Origin: Haloferula sp. BvORR071
GTDB lineage: Bacteria > Verrucomicrobiota > Verrucomicrobiia > Verrucomicrobiales > Akkermansiaceae
Direction of reading: 5' to 3'
Assembly: GCF_000739615.1 (NCBI RefSeq)
Contig: NZ_BATP01000001.1
Coordinates: forward strand, 113,809-177,808
DNA: 64,000 bases
The position numbers and the translations under genes were made by a program. Below are positions 23,933 to 32,375 of this stretch, piece by piece (position 1 is the first letter of the stretch; each line of letters starts with the position of its first letter). The notes under the pieces are model-generated. The model had not been told where the DNA came from, ran no database searches, and worked only from the letters and a program-made list of their open reading frames with translations.

Positions 23933-25393
23933 CTAAAATCCCGGGATATCGTCGCCGATGTCTCCGTCGTTGGAGTCAAACTCCGAGGCGCTCTCCGCGA
24001 TGTCAGCAGCGTCAGGGCCGTAGAGCGCCAATTCGTCGGATGTCATCGCGCTGTCAGAATAGCTCTCATCGTCGTGGAGCTGGCAGCGCAGATCTTCGGC
24101 TTCTTCGTGCAGAGGGCCGAAGTTGAAGCCAGCGGGCATGATACCCCGGATGTCCGGGATCAGCTTTCGGTTGAGATCGGAGCGCTTGGAGCGAAGCCGG
24201 AGGTTTAGGTCGTTTCCCGGTTCGTCGCCGGGTCTTCTGCCGTGGCGCAGCAGGTAACGGAAAATGGCCCAGGGGCGGTAGTAGGTGGAAGAGCTTGCTT
24301 CGCCCGTGGCAAGATCCCCTTCTTGTGAGGAACTGCTGCCATCAGGAGCACTTGCGTCAAGGGGACCACATGGCCCACGCTCGCCGAACATTAGCATGAT
24401 CAATTTGCTTCGCTCGATGGCATCGAGCTTCCGGTAAGCACCTCCAAGGTCCATGCCGTTGCGGTGGTTGACGAAGTTGGAAACCGCGGCGGAGAGATCT
24501 CGGTAAGAAGGTTGACCTGGGGGCGATGACTCATCCCCGTCCGTCTGCTGCAACAACCACATCAGCTTCTTCACCTCGGACTCGATCCGGACCTTGATAG
24601 GAATTGCAGGGCCGGTCGCCGAGACCAGATCAACCCCGTCCTCTTGCGGGTCCGTGGCGCGAAGCTCGTCGAGATGCTTGGCGAACCAGATGTTCACATC
24701 CTTCATGAGCCTGATGACGGAGTCCGCCGATTTGAGTCCCGGCCAGCCGAAGTCGATCAATCTCTTCCGGATTGCTCCTTCGGTCAGAATCTCGTCGGGT
24801 CTGAAAATCTGTTCCGCAAAAACGATTCGTTCGGGGTCGAATGGAGCATTGAGCATCACGAACGCCCTTCGCATGGCAGACTGAAACAGCCGGTCGAGAT
24901 CCGGATGGCTCATGGGTTCAAGCAGCCGGAACCTTCGCACCCGGCGACGGTCAATCCGGGTTTTGTTCATGGCACCGATCGCGAGCTTCAGAACGGAAGA
25001 GGCTTCGCGAGACGACTTGAGATCATCAAGCGATTCGACGACATCTAGAACCACTTGGCGCAGCTCTTCCAGCGCGGCCATGGACGTGTTGTAATACGAA
25101 CTGGCCACAATCTGGGCGGACACGAGACTGGTGGCCAAGGCGACGACATCCTTCATGTCAGGGGTTTCCCGAATGGACGCAGGGGAGCGCTTCGCATTCT
25201 TCTTGGTGGCGGCCTTCTTGGTGGCGGCCTTCTTGGTGGCGGCCTTCTTGGTGGTGCCCTTCTTGGTGGTGCCCTTCTTGGTGGTGCCCTTCTTGGTGGT
25301 GCCCTTCTTGGTGGTGCCCTTCTTGGTGGTGCCCTTCTTGGTGGTGCCCTGCTTGGTGGTGCCCTGCTTGGCAGCGGCTTTCTTCGCGCTCAT
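23933..25393 (-). CDS. protein with Lys-rich pentapeptide-repeat tail, coupled to the integrase
   Basis: The 486-residue protein starts MSAKKAAAKQGTT and has eleven five-residue units (KQGTT x2, KKGTT x6, KKAAT x3) at residues 9-63, a positively charged histone-H1-like tail likely to bind DNA or RNA. The body is helical (DVVALATSLVSAQIVASSYY, RFRLLEPMSHPDLDRLFQ) with no recognised enzyme motif. The C-terminus is highly acidic (SASEFDSNDGDIGDDIPGF). Its start overlaps the integrase stop by ATGA, so it is translated with the integrase. It may help fold the recombination complex, which is inference. Slippage in the 15-bp repeat would change tail length. Confidence 0.6.
   Translation of the reverse strand: MSAKKAAAKQGTTKQGTTKKGTTKKGTTKKGTTKKGTTKKGTTKKGTTKKAATKKAATKKAATKKNAKRSPASIRETPDMKDVVALATSLVSAQIVASSYYNTSMAALEELRQVVLDVVESLDDLKSSREASSVLKLAIGAMNKTRIDRRRVRRFRLLEPMSHPDLDRLFQSAMRRAFVMLNAPFDPERIVFAEQIFRPDEILTEGAIRKRLIDFGWPGLKSADSVIRLMKDVNIWFAKHLDELRATDPQEDGVDLVSATGPAIPIKVRIESEVKKLMWLLQQTDGDESSPPGQPSYRDLSAAVSNFVNHRNGMDLGGAYRKLDAIERSKLIMLMFGERGPCGPLDASAPDGSSSSQEGDLATGEASSSTYYRPWAIFRYLLRHGRRPGDEPGNDLNLRLRSKRSDLNRKLIPDIRGIMPAGFNFGPLHEEAEDLRCQLHDDESYSDSAMTSDELALYGPDAADIAESASEFDSNDGDIGDDIPGF
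25199..25378 (-). repeat. 15-bp tandem repeat coding for KKGTT units
   Basis: About eleven tandem 15-bp units (CTTCTTGGTGGTGCC type, with GGCGGC variants at one end and CTGCTT variants at the other) are in frame within the 23933-25393 gene. The copies in the middle are identical, which points to recent expansion. Confidence 0.9.
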
Positions 25394-26706
25394 GATTGGA
25401 ATTTTCCCATTCGGGTCGGTTCAAGGTGCGGTAGGTCCGTCAAGCTGGCATAGTAAGCTGAAGTAACGGCTGGGGTGGAGTGGCCAAGAAGCTTCTGCGC
25501 GTGGAAGAGACTAAAACGGGTGGCCACATAGGAGCCGAACTCTTTGCGCAAGGCGTGACAGGGCTTTGGGTCGGTCACGCCCAGCTTACGCAGCCATACC
25601 ACGAGGACTCTGTGGGCTTCTTCGCATCGATAAACGAGGCTCTGTTTCACCGATCCGCGCTTGGGTTTGGCTTTGGGGGCCGGAACGATGAAGCGCTCGT
25701 CCGCCTTGTTTGCGAGAAGGGTTTCCCATACGACTGGGTCGATGGGGATGACCCGGGACTGCTTGGACTTGGGCACGAAATCGCCAGAAGCACGAACTTC
25801 GAGAAATCGCCTGCCGTCAGGCATCTCTATCACCCATGACCACTCAGCTTTGTCAGCTTCGTTGCGCCTCAAGCCCAGCCCCAGTTCTAGGAGCAGAATG
25901 GCGAAGGCATCGGGGCGGGGGAGCCGAAAGTCGATGGCACCATCAGAGCGCCTCCCTCCCTTGAGGGTGGGCTCCGGAGCGTCCGGGTTGCCGTCGCGGA
26001 GCACCGTGGAAGAATTCCAAATGAGATCGATCAACTCCCTTGGAAACGGTGAGTGTGCCTTGATTGGAACCCGCTTCATCTTTGTGCCGGAGAAGGGGTT
26101 GTCGAGAACGAGGCCCCTGATTCGGTAGGACGCGAGCAAGCTCGGCGAGAAAATCGAGGCAGCATTCCTTAGTATCCCGTTGAGTGTCGTCCGAACGCTC
26201 GCAGCATCGCGGGGTCTTGGCTTCTTCTTGGCACGAGGCTTTTTTGTTGCTGTCGGCGTCTCTGTAGGCAACGCGGCACGGAGGTAAACATCCTTGAAGC
26301 GCTCCACCGACGAAGCATCCAATCGTCGAATTCGCGTGATCCCCGAGCCACTGCACACCCGCATCAAGCTGCGAATATACCGCTCGCTGGTCACCTTGCT
26401 CGGCGGGGAGTCAGCCGTGATGATTGCTTCCCGATACAGCTTGCAGAACTCTTCGACTGTCGGATCCGCGGGAATTTCGTCGCGGCGTTTCCCGTGGAGC
26501 TTGATGGCGGCATCAAAGCCGCGGCTTTTGATGTCCGCCATGATGGCGGCGGCCTTTGAATGCGCAGCCTTTAGCGTTGTTTCGCCAGTGGAAAAACGCC
26601 GCCGCTGGCCATCCACCATCAGACGCACCGAATAGAAGCGACTCCCTGGTTGCTGGAAAAAGTGGAACTGATTTGCCCTGCTGGACTGTGTTTTGCGCTT
26701 CTCCAT
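25390..26706 (-). CDS. tyrosine recombinase / integrase
   Basis: From the ATG at 26706 the protein has 438 residues. A TATAAT at 26740-26745 (minus strand) would lie within the leader of the longer frame, which favours this start. The N-terminus has an arm-binding-like strand pattern (SRFYSVRLMVDGQRRRFSTGE), then a core-binding helical domain. The catalytic domain has the Arg in LGLGLRRNEADKAEW, a Lys region KSKQSRVIPI, HALRKEFGSYVA (H-x-x-R), LLGHSTPAVTSAYY with the last His, and the nucleophile Tyr. Such enzymes recombine attP with a tRNA attB. The gene sits next to arm-type repeats and a tRNA fragment and is coupled to the Lys-repeat protein. Confidence 0.93.
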   Translation of the reverse strand: MEKRKTQSSRANQFHFFQQPGSRFYSVRLMVDGQRRRFSTGETTLKAAHSKAAAIMADIKSRGFDAAIKLHGKRRDEIPADPTVEEFCKLYREAIITADSPPSKVTSERYIRSLMRVCSGSGITRIRRLDASSVERFKDVYLRAALPTETPTATKKPRAKKKPRPRDAASVRTTLNGILRNAASIFSPSLLASYRIRGLVLDNPFSGTKMKRVPIKAHSPFPRELIDLIWNSSTVLRDGNPDAPEPTLKGGRRSDGAIDFRLPRPDAFAILLLELGLGLRRNEADKAEWSWVIEMPDGRRFLEVRASGDFVPKSKQSRVIPIDPVVWETLLANKADERFIVPAPKAKPKRGSVKQSLVYRCEEAHRVLVVWLRKLGVTDPKPCHALRKEFGSYVATRFSLFHAQKLLGHSTPAVTSAYYASLTDLPHLEPTRMGKFQS

Positions 26707-26764
26707 TATGGGGACCGTTAGAGAATCTGGCCTAGGGCAATTATAGGTCAATCCAGAACCCCAA

Positions 26765-26863
26765 GGACTCCACCGGAATCCACCGGAATTTGGGTGGATT
26801 CGTAATTTAAATGGCTCACTAATAGTGTGTTGTGATTGGGTTAGGTGCAGTCTGGTGGAGTCC
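26765..26863. repeat. four arm-type integrase binding repeats
   Basis: GGACTCCACC (26765-26774) and GGAATCCACC (26775-26784) are tandem direct repeats. GGTGGATTC (26793-26801) and GGTGGAGTCC (26854-26863) are inverted copies. They lie between the integrase gene and the tRNA-derived core site, where arm-type sites of tyrosine recombinases are expected. Confidence 0.65.
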
Positions 26864-26882
26864 TAAAAATCCCCGATTTCAA

Positions 26883-26925
<43 letters not shown>

Positions 26926-27294
26926 TTAGCGGTGACGTCCTTGGAGGTCGAGTCTCGCCGTGCTGCTCCGTTGACCCCGGGCCTTCCAAGACCCAATTCG
27001 CGGGTGCCTCCGGATCGCAGCCTTTCCTTTCCCTGTCCACGCAGGGATGCATCCGGATCATGGGGGGCAATTTTCCTATGAAATGGCGGGCTCTTGGGGG
27101 GGCGCAAGGAGACTCCCTGGGCAGAATCGAGGAGGATTGCCAATAAAGGAGGGAGGAGTGAGAATTCCAGTTGACCGGGCATTCAACCATGGGTTCGGTT
27201 CGTCCCTTGCGGAGGCGGAAATAAATTGAGGCACTCACTATTTTCTCATGAAAAGATCGCTACGCTCCGAAGCGAACCTTAGGTAAACTCTCCT
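26926..27294. other. intergenic region right of the attachment site
   Basis: These 369 bases are the chromosomal flank downstream of the tRNA. Short open frames exist on both strands but none has a protein-like sequence or start context. I see no terminator, RNA gene or repeat of note. Confidence 0.5.
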
Positions 27295-28095
27295 ATGACC
27301 CCGGAACCATCCGCTGCAGTCCCAATCGCATCCTTTCCCGGCCATGTAGGGGTCGTCCCTCCAATTGAAGAAAAGCGCGACCACGTTTTCGCCAAGGAGG
27401 GGGCTGGCTCCGCCGATTTCAGCTTCAATTCGGAAACCGCGGCAGTTTTCGACGACATGGTCGACCGCTCGGTCCCGAGCTACGCGGAGATCCAGCGGAT
27501 GTGCTGCGAGCTGGCGGCCGATTTTGCGACGCCGGGCTCGAATCTCTACGATCTGGGTGTTTCGACCGCCACCACGCTGCTCGCGCTCGATCGCAAGGTG
27601 GATCCATCCGTCAATTTCATCGGCGTCGACAACTCCGGCCCCATGCTTGAGGAAGCTGGTGCCAAAATCAAACGCTCCGGCACCCCGCGCGTGATCCAAT
27701 TGATCGAGGGGGATCTCCATGAGACCCCGGTGATCGAGAATGCCTCGGTGGTGATGCTGATCCTGACTCTCCAATTCATACGTCCGCTTTACCGCGAGCG
27801 GATGATCCAGAGGATCTACGATGGGCTAAATAAGAACGGCTGTTTGATTCTCGTGGAGAAGATCACCACCGAGAACACCGTCCTGAACCGGCTCTTCATC
27901 AAGAACTACTACGACATGAAGCGCCGTGCCGGCTACTCCGAGATCGAGATCTCGCAGAAACGCGAGGCGCTGGAGAACGTGCTCATTCCCTACCGCCCTG
28001 AGGAGAACACCAAGCTCCTGAAGGACAGTGGTTTCGATTGCGTGGAGGAATTTTTCCGCTGGTATAACTTTACCGGCGTCATCGCCCTGAAATAA
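27295..28095 (+). CDS. cmoA: carboxy-S-adenosyl-L-methionine synthase CmoA-like
   Basis: The 266-residue protein matches CmoA along its length. Landmarks are the opening FSFNSETAAVFDDMVDRSVP, SAM-binding motif LYDLGVSTATTLLAL, IGVDNSGPMLEEA, then LILTLQFIRPLYRERMIQRI and GYSEIEISQKREALENVLIP, and the end FFRWYNFTGVIALK. CmoA makes carboxy-SAM from SAM and prephenate. CmoB uses it to form cmo5U at tRNA wobble position 34. The N-terminus is about 15-20 residues longer than usual. It is the first chromosomal gene right of the attachment site and forms a likely operon with the methyltransferase 16 bp downstream. Confidence 0.85.
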   Translation: MTPEPSAAVPIASFPGHVGVVPPIEEKRDHVFAKEGAGSADFSFNSETAAVFDDMVDRSVPSYAEIQRMCCELAADFATPGSNLYDLGVSTATTLLALDRKVDPSVNFIGVDNSGPMLEEAGAKIKRSGTPRVIQLIEGDLHETPVIENASVVMLILTLQFIRPLYRERMIQRIYDGLNKNGCLILVEKITTENTVLNRLFIKNYYDMKRRAGYSEIEISQKREALENVLIPYRPEENTKLLKDSGFDCVEEFFRWYNFTGVIALK

Positions 28096-28111
28096 CCCAG
28101 CCCTCTTTTCC

Positions 28112-28849
28112 ATGAATCTTGTCTACCTTTGGGGCAGCTTCCTGTTCAAATACCGCAACACGGTTTTTCCCGTGTTCCTCGTCATTCTCTTCGTCTTGTT
28201 TCCGCCGGTTCTCTTCGGTGGCACCTTGGCGAGTGACATACGGCTGGATCTGGTTGGAGTCGGCCTTTGCCTGCTCGGGCAGGCTGTGCGCGGCGCGGTG
28301 ATCGGCTTCGCCTACATCAAGCGAGGCGGCCTGAACAAGAAGGTCTACGCGGACACGCTGGTCACCCGTGGGATCTTCGGCGTGTGCCGGAATCCGCTCT
28401 ACGTCGGCAATCTTCTGGCCGCTGCCGGGATTCTGGTCGTTCACAACAATCCTTGGGTCTATCTCATCGCTGGCCTCTTCACTCTCGCCTCCTACCAGGC
28501 GATCGTGCTCACGGAGGAGCGCTTCCTGCGGAACAAGTTCGGCGAGGAATTCGAGCAATACTGCCGCGAGGTCTCGCGCTGGATGCCGCGTCTTTCCAAG
28601 CTCCGCGGTGCCACGGATGGCATGGTCTTCCAGTGGGGCAAGGTGATCACGAAGGACTACAGCACCTGCTGCACTTGGGTGGTGATCGTCAGCCTGCTGT
28701 TCATGTATGAGGCCTATCGCTCCGGTATGAGCCTTCCATCCGGTCGCATCATCGCCGGATGCGCAATCTTGGTTACGGCGGCTGCCTTCAGCCTGGTGGT
28801 CCACCGCTACAAGAAGAACATCTCGCGGAAGCGGGTGCTCCAAGCGTAA
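28112..28849 (+). CDS. isoprenylcysteine carboxyl methyltransferase-family membrane protein
   Basis: The 245-residue product has several membrane segments (VFPVFLVILFVLFPPVLFGG, LDLVGVGLCLLGQAVRGAVI and others). The C-terminal ICMT/PEMT signature follows: TRGIFGVCRNPLYVGNLLAA with R-N-P-x-Y-x-G, then a helix and EERFLRNKFGEEFEQYC. This motif binds SAM in membrane methyltransferases that act on prenylcysteine, phospholipids or other lipids; the substrate here is unknown. It follows cmoA by 16 bp and is followed by the CPBP protease gene 10 bp later, so the three are probably one operon. Confidence 0.8.
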   Translation: MNLVYLWGSFLFKYRNTVFPVFLVILFVLFPPVLFGGTLASDIRLDLVGVGLCLLGQAVRGAVIGFAYIKRGGLNKKVYADTLVTRGIFGVCRNPLYVGNLLAAAGILVVHNNPWVYLIAGLFTLASYQAIVLTEERFLRNKFGEEFEQYCREVSRWMPRLSKLRGATDGMVFQWGKVITKDYSTCCTWVVIVSLLFMYEAYRSGMSLPSGRIIAGCAILVTAAAFSLVVHRYKKNISRKRVLQA

Positions 28850-28859
28850 AGCGCGGGAA

Positions 28860-29963
28860 ATGGCACCGCCCCCCGGAGCCGGAAGCGATAGCTCCCGCCC
28901 TCTCCACAGGATCCAGTCCACAGGCTGGATCCTCCAGAGCGACGTCCTGAAGATCTTGGCCTACATAGCGGCAGCACTCTCCTGTGGTGCCCTGCTGGCT
29001 CCGTGGATTTATCAGCTTGGGAAGAGCCTGGCGGCATATCCGCCATCATTTGCTCCGCTCAAGTTTATCGCAAAATCCGCGGGCCGCGCTGACTTCCCGA
29101 CCTATTTCAACCGCGCGTCTTTGCTTTCGGGCGTGGCGCTGGCCTTTCCCTTGATCCTGTGGCTGCGCTCCGGTCGGACAAAGGGACCTTACCGAGATAC
29201 TCCGTGGTCCTTGCGGTTGCCGGATGAGGCCGTGGTTCTCGACCAGGGACAACCGCTGCGCCGCAATCCCCGCGGCTGGAGGCAGTTCATCACGGGCTTC
29301 CTTCTCGCTGCCGGGCTGCTCTTGCTGGCAGGGTGGGGGATGCAGCAAGCGGGCTTCTTTGTATGGAAGGACGCGGCCTTCTCCACGCGGGGCGCGCCAA
29401 ACAAAGTTGTCACGGAGATCCAGCTCCTGAAGTCCTTCGGCATCATTCTTCCCGGCGCAATCATCGTTACCTTGGTCGAGGAAATCCTCTTCAGAGGCCT
29501 GCTCTTGGGAATCTTCCTGCGCGCGACCCGACCGCTGCCTGCGATCGTGTTGCTGTCTCTACTCTTCGCCTTCATCCATTTCCTCAGGCCGCCCGATGGC
29601 AGCCCCTTGCCTGACCCCCAGTCGGCTAGCGCGGGCTTTCTGCTGCTGGGGCAGATCTTCGGCCGCCTCGTCGATCCGCTTCCGCTTCTCTCCCGCTTCT
29701 CCCTGATGGCAATGGTGGGCGGCGTGTTGACATTCGCGCGCTATCGCACCGCCTCGTTGTGGTTGCCTGTCGGCCTCCATTTGGGCTGGATCGTCGGTGT
29801 GGGTCTTTTCAAGGCTGCTACTTGGCCGGTTGCCGGCTTGCCGAAGGCGGACGCCTGGTGGGTCGGCGCGACTCTTTTTGAAGGCCTGCTGCCCTTGCTC
29901 ATCGTTGCTGTTACGGGATTGCTGGTTCTCATGCTGACGCCCGCCTTGCCGAGGAAGGACTAA
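28860..29963 (+). CDS. CPBP-family intramembrane metalloprotease
   Basis: This is a 367-residue multi-pass membrane protein. The CPBP (Rce1/Abi) motifs are present: VEEILFRGLLLGIFLRA (E-E-x-x-x-R), LLFAFIHFLRP with the second-motif His, and LWLPVGLHLGWIVG with the third His. The Glu and His residues form the active site of glutamate-type intramembrane proteases. Targets of bacterial members are mostly unknown; some process peptides or confer immunity. Residues 1-30 are polar, so translation may start later. It is the third gene of the operon with cmoA and the methyltransferase; pairing with a prenylcysteine-type methyltransferase mirrors the eukaryotic Rce1-Icmt order, which may be chance. 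Confidence 0.8.
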   Translation: MAPPPGAGSDSSRPLHRIQSTGWILQSDVLKILAYIAAALSCGALLAPWIYQLGKSLAAYPPSFAPLKFIAKSAGRADFPTYFNRASLLSGVALAFPLILWLRSGRTKGPYRDTPWSLRLPDEAVVLDQGQPLRRNPRGWRQFITGFLLAAGLLLLAGWGMQQAGFFVWKDAAFSTRGAPNKVVTEIQLLKSFGIILPGAIIVTLVEEILFRGLLLGIFLRATRPLPAIVLLSLLFAFIHFLRPPDGSPLPDPQSASAGFLLLGQIFGRLVDPLPLLSRFSLMAMVGGVLTFARYRTASLWLPVGLHLGWIVGVGLFKAATWPVAGLPKADAWWVGATLFEGLLPLLIVAVTGLLVLMLTPALPRKD

Positions 29964-30064
29964 TTGGCTGAGTTCAATCGCAGTTCGTAGCAGGCCGATT
30001 CAAGTGCGGGCGCGGATGTATTTCACCGGATTCCGTTCCGGTAGGTAACCTGATCGAGACTGCC

Positions 30065-30496
30065 TCACGCCTCGCCTTTGCGCGGGCGCTTCTCCATCAG
30101 ACGGTGGAGGATCGCGAAGAAGAAGCCGGTGGAGAGGCCGCACATGAGGATGCCAGTCAGGCCTTCCGCGGGGCCGAGCATGCGCCAGCCTGTGGGCAAT
30201 ACGACGTCACCGTAGCCCAAGGTGGAGTAGCTGACCCCGGAGAAATAGAGGGAAGTGTCCCAGTCGGGCAGGCATTCCTTCGCCCAATAGAAGAATGCCC
30301 ATAGGACGATCTGGAAGAGGTGGAGGAGCGTCAGCCACCAGGCGATGCGGATGATGATGGTTGCCAGATGCCAGAGACGTGCCCGTTTGGGAATCGGATG
30401 GGTATCGATATACCGCAGCAAGAGGACCAGTCCGCCCGAGTGGATGACCACGCAGACAGCGAGAAGCAGCAGGGCGGAGAGCAGTTCGCGAAACAT
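30065..30496 (-). CDS. two-TM potassium channel protein
   Basis: The ATG at 30496 (MFRELLSALL) gives 143 residues. There are two main hydrophobic segments plus an initial one, a pore loop with the selectivity filter YSTLGYGDVVLP (T-x-G-Y-G-D), and a last segment AEGLTGILMCGLSTGFFFAI. This is the layout of bacterial Ion_trans_2 K+ channels. No cytoplasmic RCK or cyclic-nucleotide domain is attached. It starts 4 bp after the SulP stop, so the two are co-transcribed, which suggests coupled ion balance. Confidence 0.88.
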   Translation of the reverse strand: MFRELLSALLLLAVCVVIHSGGLVLLLRYIDTHPIPKRARLWHLATIIIRIAWWLTLLHLFQIVLWAFFYWAKECLPDWDTSLYFSGVSYSTLGYGDVVLPTGWRMLGPAEGLTGILMCGLSTGFFFAILHRLMEKRPRKGEA

Positions 30497-30500
30497 CGGG

Positions 30501-32177
30501 TCACGGGGTGCCTTTGACGAAGGCGTCCACGGCATCGGCCACCGAGGTGAAGCGATTGATGATGCCGGTCTTTTCCTCAAGGCCTTCGCGGCGCAGGGTG
30601 TCACGCGCGGCGGCCCGGGCTTCGACAAGCTGGAGTTGGATGTTCGAGGTCGCGAGTTCGCGGTGCAGGGTGGTGATGGTTTCTGTGGCCTGCAGGTCGA
30701 TGTGGGGAGAAGAGGAAAGGTCGAGCAGCACCAGCCTCGGAGGCGTCGCCGAGTCACGCACGGCCGCCATGACTTGATCGCGGATGTGGTCGATGTTGAA
30801 GTAGACGAGGCTGGCCTCGGGTCGGCAGATCAAGAGGCCGGGCACCGATTCGTTGTCTTCGTGGCGGGCGGTGTCGGAGAAGCGGCGGGTTCCAGGAATC
30901 CGGCCGAGAGTGGCCACGTGGGGACGCGAGGCGCGGCGGATCAGCAGGACCAGCGAGATGATCGCGCCGACCATCACACCGCGCAGCAGGCCGGAGCCGA
31001 GCACTCCGACCATCGCGGAGATCGCCGCGATGAACTCGGCCCGGTAGCCGTGCCAGAGATGGATCAGCGCCTTGATCTTGAAGAGCCCCGCCACCGCGAC
31101 GAGCACGATGGCTGCCAGCGCGGGTTGGGGGAGATTGTGGAGGGCGCTGGAGAGGAAGAGGGTGACCACCAGAATAATCAGGGCGGCGATGAAGCCGGAG
31201 AGCGGGGAGCGAGCGCCGCCGCTTTCATTGACCAGCGATTGGGACATGCCGCCACTGATGGGGAAGCCTTGGCCGAGGCCGGAGGCGAGATTCGAGGCGG
31301 CGAGTGCGAGGAACTCCTGGTTGCTATCGAAGCGCCCACCGTGCTTGGCGGTGAACATGCGGCCGATCGCCGCGGTTTCCACCGCACCGATCATGAGGCA
31401 GGCGACCGCCAGTGGCAGCAGCTCGTTCAGGTCGCTCCAGCTCACCGCCGGTAGTCCGAATGGCGGGAGGCCTTGGGGAACCTCGCCGAGCATCTTCACA
31501 CCGCGGGACTCCAGACCTAACAGGCTGGCGGCCACGATGCAGCCAATGACGACCACGAGCGCGACCGGCTTGTTCTTCAGGAAGATCTTGCCGAGGATGA
31601 GGATGGCCAGGGAGACGAGGCCGGTGGCGAGTGCCGCGGGGTTGGTGTGATCGAGATCCTTGAAGAAATGGCCGATGCGCTCCCAAAAGTCGCCATGCCC
31701 CGCGCTGTAGCCGAAGAGCTTGGGCAACTGGGTGCTGGCGAGGAAGAGCGCGACGCCGCACTTGAAGCCGATCATGACCGATTCCGAGATGAAATTGACG
31801 ATGGAGCCTGCCTTGGCGAGCCATGCGACGAAGGCAAGAAATGCGACCAACAATGCGGTGCAAGCCGCCAGTGCCGCATGGCGCGAGGGATCGCCGGCAG
31901 ACATCGGGGCGAGCGAGGAGCCGATCAGCAGGGAGATTGCCGAGGTGACCGTGATGGCGGTGTGGCGTGAACTGCAGAAGAGCCAAAAGACCAGCCCGCC
32001 GAAGAGGCAGGCGTAGAGACCGGACTGGGGCGGCAGCCCGGCGAGTGAGGCATCGCCGAGACCGGCCGGGAGTAGATAGGCCGCCAGCGTGATGCCAGCG
32101 ATGAGATCGGCGCGGAATAGGTCGCGTGGATAGCTGCGAAGCCAGGAGAGGGCTGGAAGATAGCGAGCAAGATTCAT
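30501..32177 (-). CDS. SulP-family anion transporter with STAS domain
   Basis: The 558-residue product has about twelve membrane segments. The SulP signature region is near the N-terminus (DLIAGITLAAYLLPAGLGDA, LAGLPPQSGLYACLFGGLVF), and NESGGARSPLSGFIAALIILV lies in the transport core. A C-terminal STAS domain (about residues 430-555) contains LVYFNIDHIRDQV and PRLVLLDLSSSPHIDLQATE. Members import sulfate, bicarbonate or organic anions; the substrate is not deducible. It shares a 0.2-kb divergent region with the porin gene, and the ACCAAAGTACAATG motif there is oriented toward SulP. It is followed by a K+ channel. Confidence 0.9.
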   Translation of the reverse strand: MNLARYLPALSWLRSYPRDLFRADLIAGITLAAYLLPAGLGDASLAGLPPQSGLYACLFGGLVFWLFCSSRHTAITVTSAISLLIGSSLAPMSAGDPSRHAALAACTALLVAFLAFVAWLAKAGSIVNFISESVMIGFKCGVALFLASTQLPKLFGYSAGHGDFWERIGHFFKDLDHTNPAALATGLVSLAILILGKIFLKNKPVALVVVIGCIVAASLLGLESRGVKMLGEVPQGLPPFGLPAVSWSDLNELLPLAVACLMIGAVETAAIGRMFTAKHGGRFDSNQEFLALAASNLASGLGQGFPISGGMSQSLVNESGGARSPLSGFIAALIILVVTLFLSSALHNLPQPALAAIVLVAVAGLFKIKALIHLWHGYRAEFIAAISAMVGVLGSGLLRGVMVGAIISLVLLIRRASRPHVATLGRIPGTRRFSDTARHEDNESVPGLLICRPEASLVYFNIDHIRDQVMAAVRDSATPPRLVLLDLSSSPHIDLQATETITTLHRELATSNIQLQLVEARAAARDTLRREGLEEKTGIINRFTSVADAVDAFVKGTP

Positions 32178-32309
32178 GGGCCGACGCTGTCAGGGATCGC
32201 CTTGCGCATCGCCAGACATGGCGTCCGCGGTGTGCCTCAACGCGAGTGCTTTATCGCTGTCATTACCTGCCCATTAGGCAAGGAGGTCGAGCCTTGGGCT
32301 GCGGGTAGG

Positions 32310-32323
32310 CATTGTACTTTGGT
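32310..32323 (-). promoter_or_regulatory. conserved motif site 1 (SulP/porin intergenic)
   Basis: On the minus strand the 14 bases read ACCAAAGTACAATG, 133 bp before the SulP start and, in the other orientation, 52 bp before the porin start. It matches four other sites in this half of the window with consensus ACCAARGTRCAATA. Confidence 0.6.
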
Positions 32324-32375
32324 TGTACTGGAATCTCGTTGTCCGCCACATGGGAACTTTCTTATCACCGTGGCT

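Noticed and set aside
25199..25378. Regular 15-bp repeats that could suggest a CRISPR array
   Set aside because: Units are contiguous without spacers and are in frame as KKGTT codons within a gene.
30345..31454. 369-residue plus-strand frame opposite SulP
   Set aside because: Composition is shadow-like (Asp/Gly/Arg/His rich) and SulP on the other strand is unmistakable.
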